From Segatella hominis (lineage in GTDB: Bacteria > Bacteroidota > Bacteroidia > Bacteroidales > Bacteroidaceae): a DNA stretch of 64,000 bases. A program made the translations under genes and the position numbers. Below the pieces are notes generated by a model, which worked only from the letters and a program-made list of their open reading frames with translations, ran no database searches and was not told where the DNA came from. This document shows, in pieces, positions 62,390-64,000 of the stretch (its first letter is position 1; every line of letters starts with the position of its first letter). The stretch lies in contig NZ_SGVY01000011.1 in the NCBI RefSeq assembly GCF_004535825.1, positions 26,329 through 90,328 on the forward strand, read 5' to 3'.

Positions 62390-64000
62390 ATGAACAAAAG
62401 TAAATGCTTATTCATGCGATTGGCTTTGATAATAGGGCTTATCGTACAAAGTGCTCTTTTGCAAGCGAGTACATTGATTGATGGGTTGTACTATGACTTG
62501 GATACGTCCAATCGTACGGCCACAGTGACTTATGAGGTTGATGGAGCGGGCAATTATGCCTCTTTGTCGGCTAATGTTAAGATTCCAGAGAATGTCGTGT
62601 ATAATGGCGTGACCTTTACTGTGACGAAGATTGCTGACAAGGCGTTTGCAAATTGTACTGTGATGGAATCAATTAGTATTTCTGGTTCTGTTGCTCAAGT
62701 TGGTAATTTGCAATGGTGGAAATATAAAATGGATAGCTCTGAACTACCATTTTATAATTGTACTTCATTGAAGAGAGTGAGGTTTGAAGATGGTGTGCAA
62801 CCTATCGTATTAGGTTCGCACAATTATGGTGGTACTAGTCCAAGTCAGGATTATTTAGCTTACAATAAAGGTTTGTTTTCTTCATGTCCATTAGAGGAAG
62901 TTTATGTCGGCCGCAATATAACTTATTTAGAGAATGTGGACTATTCTTTTGAGGCTAATCCTCAATATTATGGTTATTCCGCTTTCTATAACCAACCTAA
63001 GTTGGCAAAGATTACGATTTCTCCATCTGTAACAGATATTCCATCATATTTATTTAAGGATTGTAAGAATCTTGTTAATTTGAAGATAAGTGGTTCTTTG
63101 GTAAAGATACCTGAGCATGCTTTTGATGGGTGTAATATAAGTTCTCTTATTTTGCCAAACTCTGTCGAAACGATTTCTGATTATGCTTTTACAAATAATG
63201 TAGGCATGAAATCAGCAAATATAGGAACTGCTGTGAAAATAATTGGCAATAATGCTTTTAGCGGTTGTACGGTATTAGCTGATATTACTCTTGGCACCTC
63301 TTTGCAGTCAATTGGCAATGAAGCTTTTATGTCTGTTGGCTCTTTAGCGACATCGTGGAAATCTCTTATTTTTCCAGAAAGTTTGACTTCTATCGGAAAT
63401 AAAGCTTTTTATGGCAGTGGGTTAACGGATATCACAATACCTAATAAAGTGTCTTCTTTGGGAGAATCATGTTTCGCAGAAAATAAAAATTTGCAGACTG
63501 TTTTTGTAGGAAGAGGATGTCAAATTCTTCCTAAAAATATATTTAGTGGATGCTCATCTTTGAAACAAGTGCAGTTGTCTGCGGGATTATTGACGATAGA
63601 TGATGCTGTGTTCGCTAATTGTACGGCGATTGAGTCGATAAGTATTCCTGGTACTGTTGCTCAAGTTGGTAATTTGCAATGGTGGAAATATAAAATGGAT
63701 AGCTCTGAACTACCATTTTATAATTGTACTTCATTGAAGAGAGTGAGGTTTGAAGATGGTGTGCAACCTATCGTATTAGGTTCGCACAATTATGGTGGTA
63801 CTAGTCCAAGTCAGGATTATTTAGCTTACAATAAAGGTTTGTTTTCTTCATGTCCATTAGAGGAAGTTTATGTCGGCCGCAATATAACTTATTTAGAGAA
63901 TGTGGACTATTCTTTTGAGGCTAATCCTCAATATTATGGTTATTCCGCTTTCTATAACCAACCTAAGTTGGCAAAGATTACGATTTCTCCATCTGTAACA
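62390..64000 (+). CDS. BspA-type LRR surface protein, N-terminal part (3' end outside window)
   Basis: The frame runs from the ATG at 62390 to the window end without a stop (537 residues shown). It has a signal peptide (about 1-26). The N-terminal part (LIDGLYYDLDTSNRTATVTYE) is typical of BspA-like proteins, and many LRR units follow (IADKAFANCTVMESISISGSV; IGNNAFSGCTVLADITLGTSL; IGNKAFYGSGLTDITIPNKV). The segment from 62688 to 63034 is repeated exactly at 63654-64000. Such proteins bind host matrix proteins or other cells. No sorting signal can be seen, since the C-terminus lies outside the window. Confidence 0.85.
   Translation, partial: MNKSKCLFMRLALIIGLIVQSALLQASTLIDGLYYDLDTSNRTATVTYEVDGAGNYASLSANVKIPENVVYNGVTFTVTKIADKAFANCTVMESISISGSVAQVGNLQWWKYKMDSSELPFYNCTSLKRVRFEDGVQPIVLGSHNYGGTSPSQDYLAYNKGLFSSCPLEEVYVGRNITYLENVDYSFEANPQYYGYSAFYNQPKLAKITISPSVTDIPSYLFKDCKNLVNLKISGSLVKIPEHAFDGCNISSLILPNSVETISDYAFTNNVGMKSANIGTAVKIIGNNAFSGCTVLADITLGTSLQSIGNEAFMSVGSLATSWKSLIFPESLTSIGNKAFYGSGLTDITIPNKVSSLGESCFAENKNLQTVFVGRGCQILPKNIFSGCSSLKQVQLSAGLLTIDDAVFANCTAIESISIPGTVAQVGNLQWWKYKMDSSELPFYNCTSLKRVRFEDGVQPIVLGSHNYGGTSPSQDYLAYNKGLFSSCPLEEVYVGRNITYLENVDYSFEANPQYYGYSAFYNQPKLAKITISPSVT
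62688..63034 (+). repeat. Exact direct repeat in the BspA-like gene, copy 1
   Basis: At least 347 bases identical to 63654-64000, offset 966 bases (322 codons, in frame). The left edge is sharp: just before 62688 the sequences are only similar. Confidence 0.95.
63654..64000 (+). repeat. Exact direct repeat in the BspA-like gene, copy 2 (runs to window end)
   Basis: Identical to copy 1 over all bases visible; the right edge is outside the window. Confidence 0.95.

Noticed and set aside
1-64000. CRISPR arrays, tRNA genes, rRNA genes and complete insertion sequences.
   Set aside because: None was seen. The only short tandem repeat set (62043-62126) has no spacers, and no transposase gene with terminal inverted repeats is present.

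Overview
The window looks like a chromosome segment of a gut or oral Bacteroidota, most likely Prevotella/Segatella. The evidence is a SusC/SusD pair, fimbrillin-like lipoproteins, BspA-type leucine-rich-repeat proteins, a MurF-Alr fusion, start codons mostly without a Shine-Dalgarno sequence, and many promoters of the Bacteroidota form TTTG (or TTG)-N19-22-TAnnTTTG. No tRNA, rRNA, CRISPR array or intact insertion sequence was seen. The genus is an inference from style, not from a database match.

Layout. 1-2.8 kb: end of an operon of secreted YD-repeat and SH3-like proteins. 3.0-13.5 kb: an eight-gene operon with its own promoter and terminator. It encodes a small membrane protein, a 1112-residue tubulin/FtsZ-like GTPase with C-terminal MORN repeats, five exported proteins without clear function, and a trypsin-like lipoprotein. 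13.5-15.1 kb: a decayed AAA-ATPase/nuclease gene with a duplicated leader and a very stable hairpin. 15.2-26.8 kb: housekeeping genes (rpsO, typA, a BASS-like transporter, mtnN-luxS, a porin-like protein, a YfhO-like protein, a GSCFA protein, murF-alr). 26.9-31.0 kb: uronate genes (orphan galactitol-type PTS IIC, exported KduI, hexuronate MFS transporter). 31.2-37.1 kb: nitroreductase, an orphan ribonucleotide-reductase C-terminal-like protein, folB, a cell-wall amidase, an MCE/MlaD protein and dnaA. 37.1-38.1 kb: two decayed PD-(D/E)XK genes. 38.3-42.8 kb: a SusC/SusD pair. 42.9-50.9 kb: M18 aminopeptidase, remnant of an outer-membrane barrel gene, C69 dipeptidase, rmuC, uxuB, uxuA. 50.9-61.9 kb: an eight-gene operon on the minus strand encoding fimbrillin-like lipoproteins, an LRR/M64 peptidase, an NTF2-like protein, a PEGA-like barrel protein, an LRR lipoprotein, an HTH-like regulator and a membrane Ser/Thr kinase. 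62.4 kb to the end: the start of a BspA-like protein with a very recent internal duplication.

The most interesting material is the pair of large envelope operons. The tubulin operon and the kinase operon share a clearly homologous C-terminal domain (8943-9986 and 55220-56296) and probably a PEGA-like module (10005-11579 and 54215-55195). I infer that they are two versions of one modular envelope system, one built round a cytoplasmic tubulin-like GTPase and the other round a transmembrane kinase with surface adhesins. The uronate genes form one plausible route from import (ExuT-like) and isomerisation (KduI) to reduction and dehydration (UxuB, UxuA), although they sit in two loci 17 kb apart.
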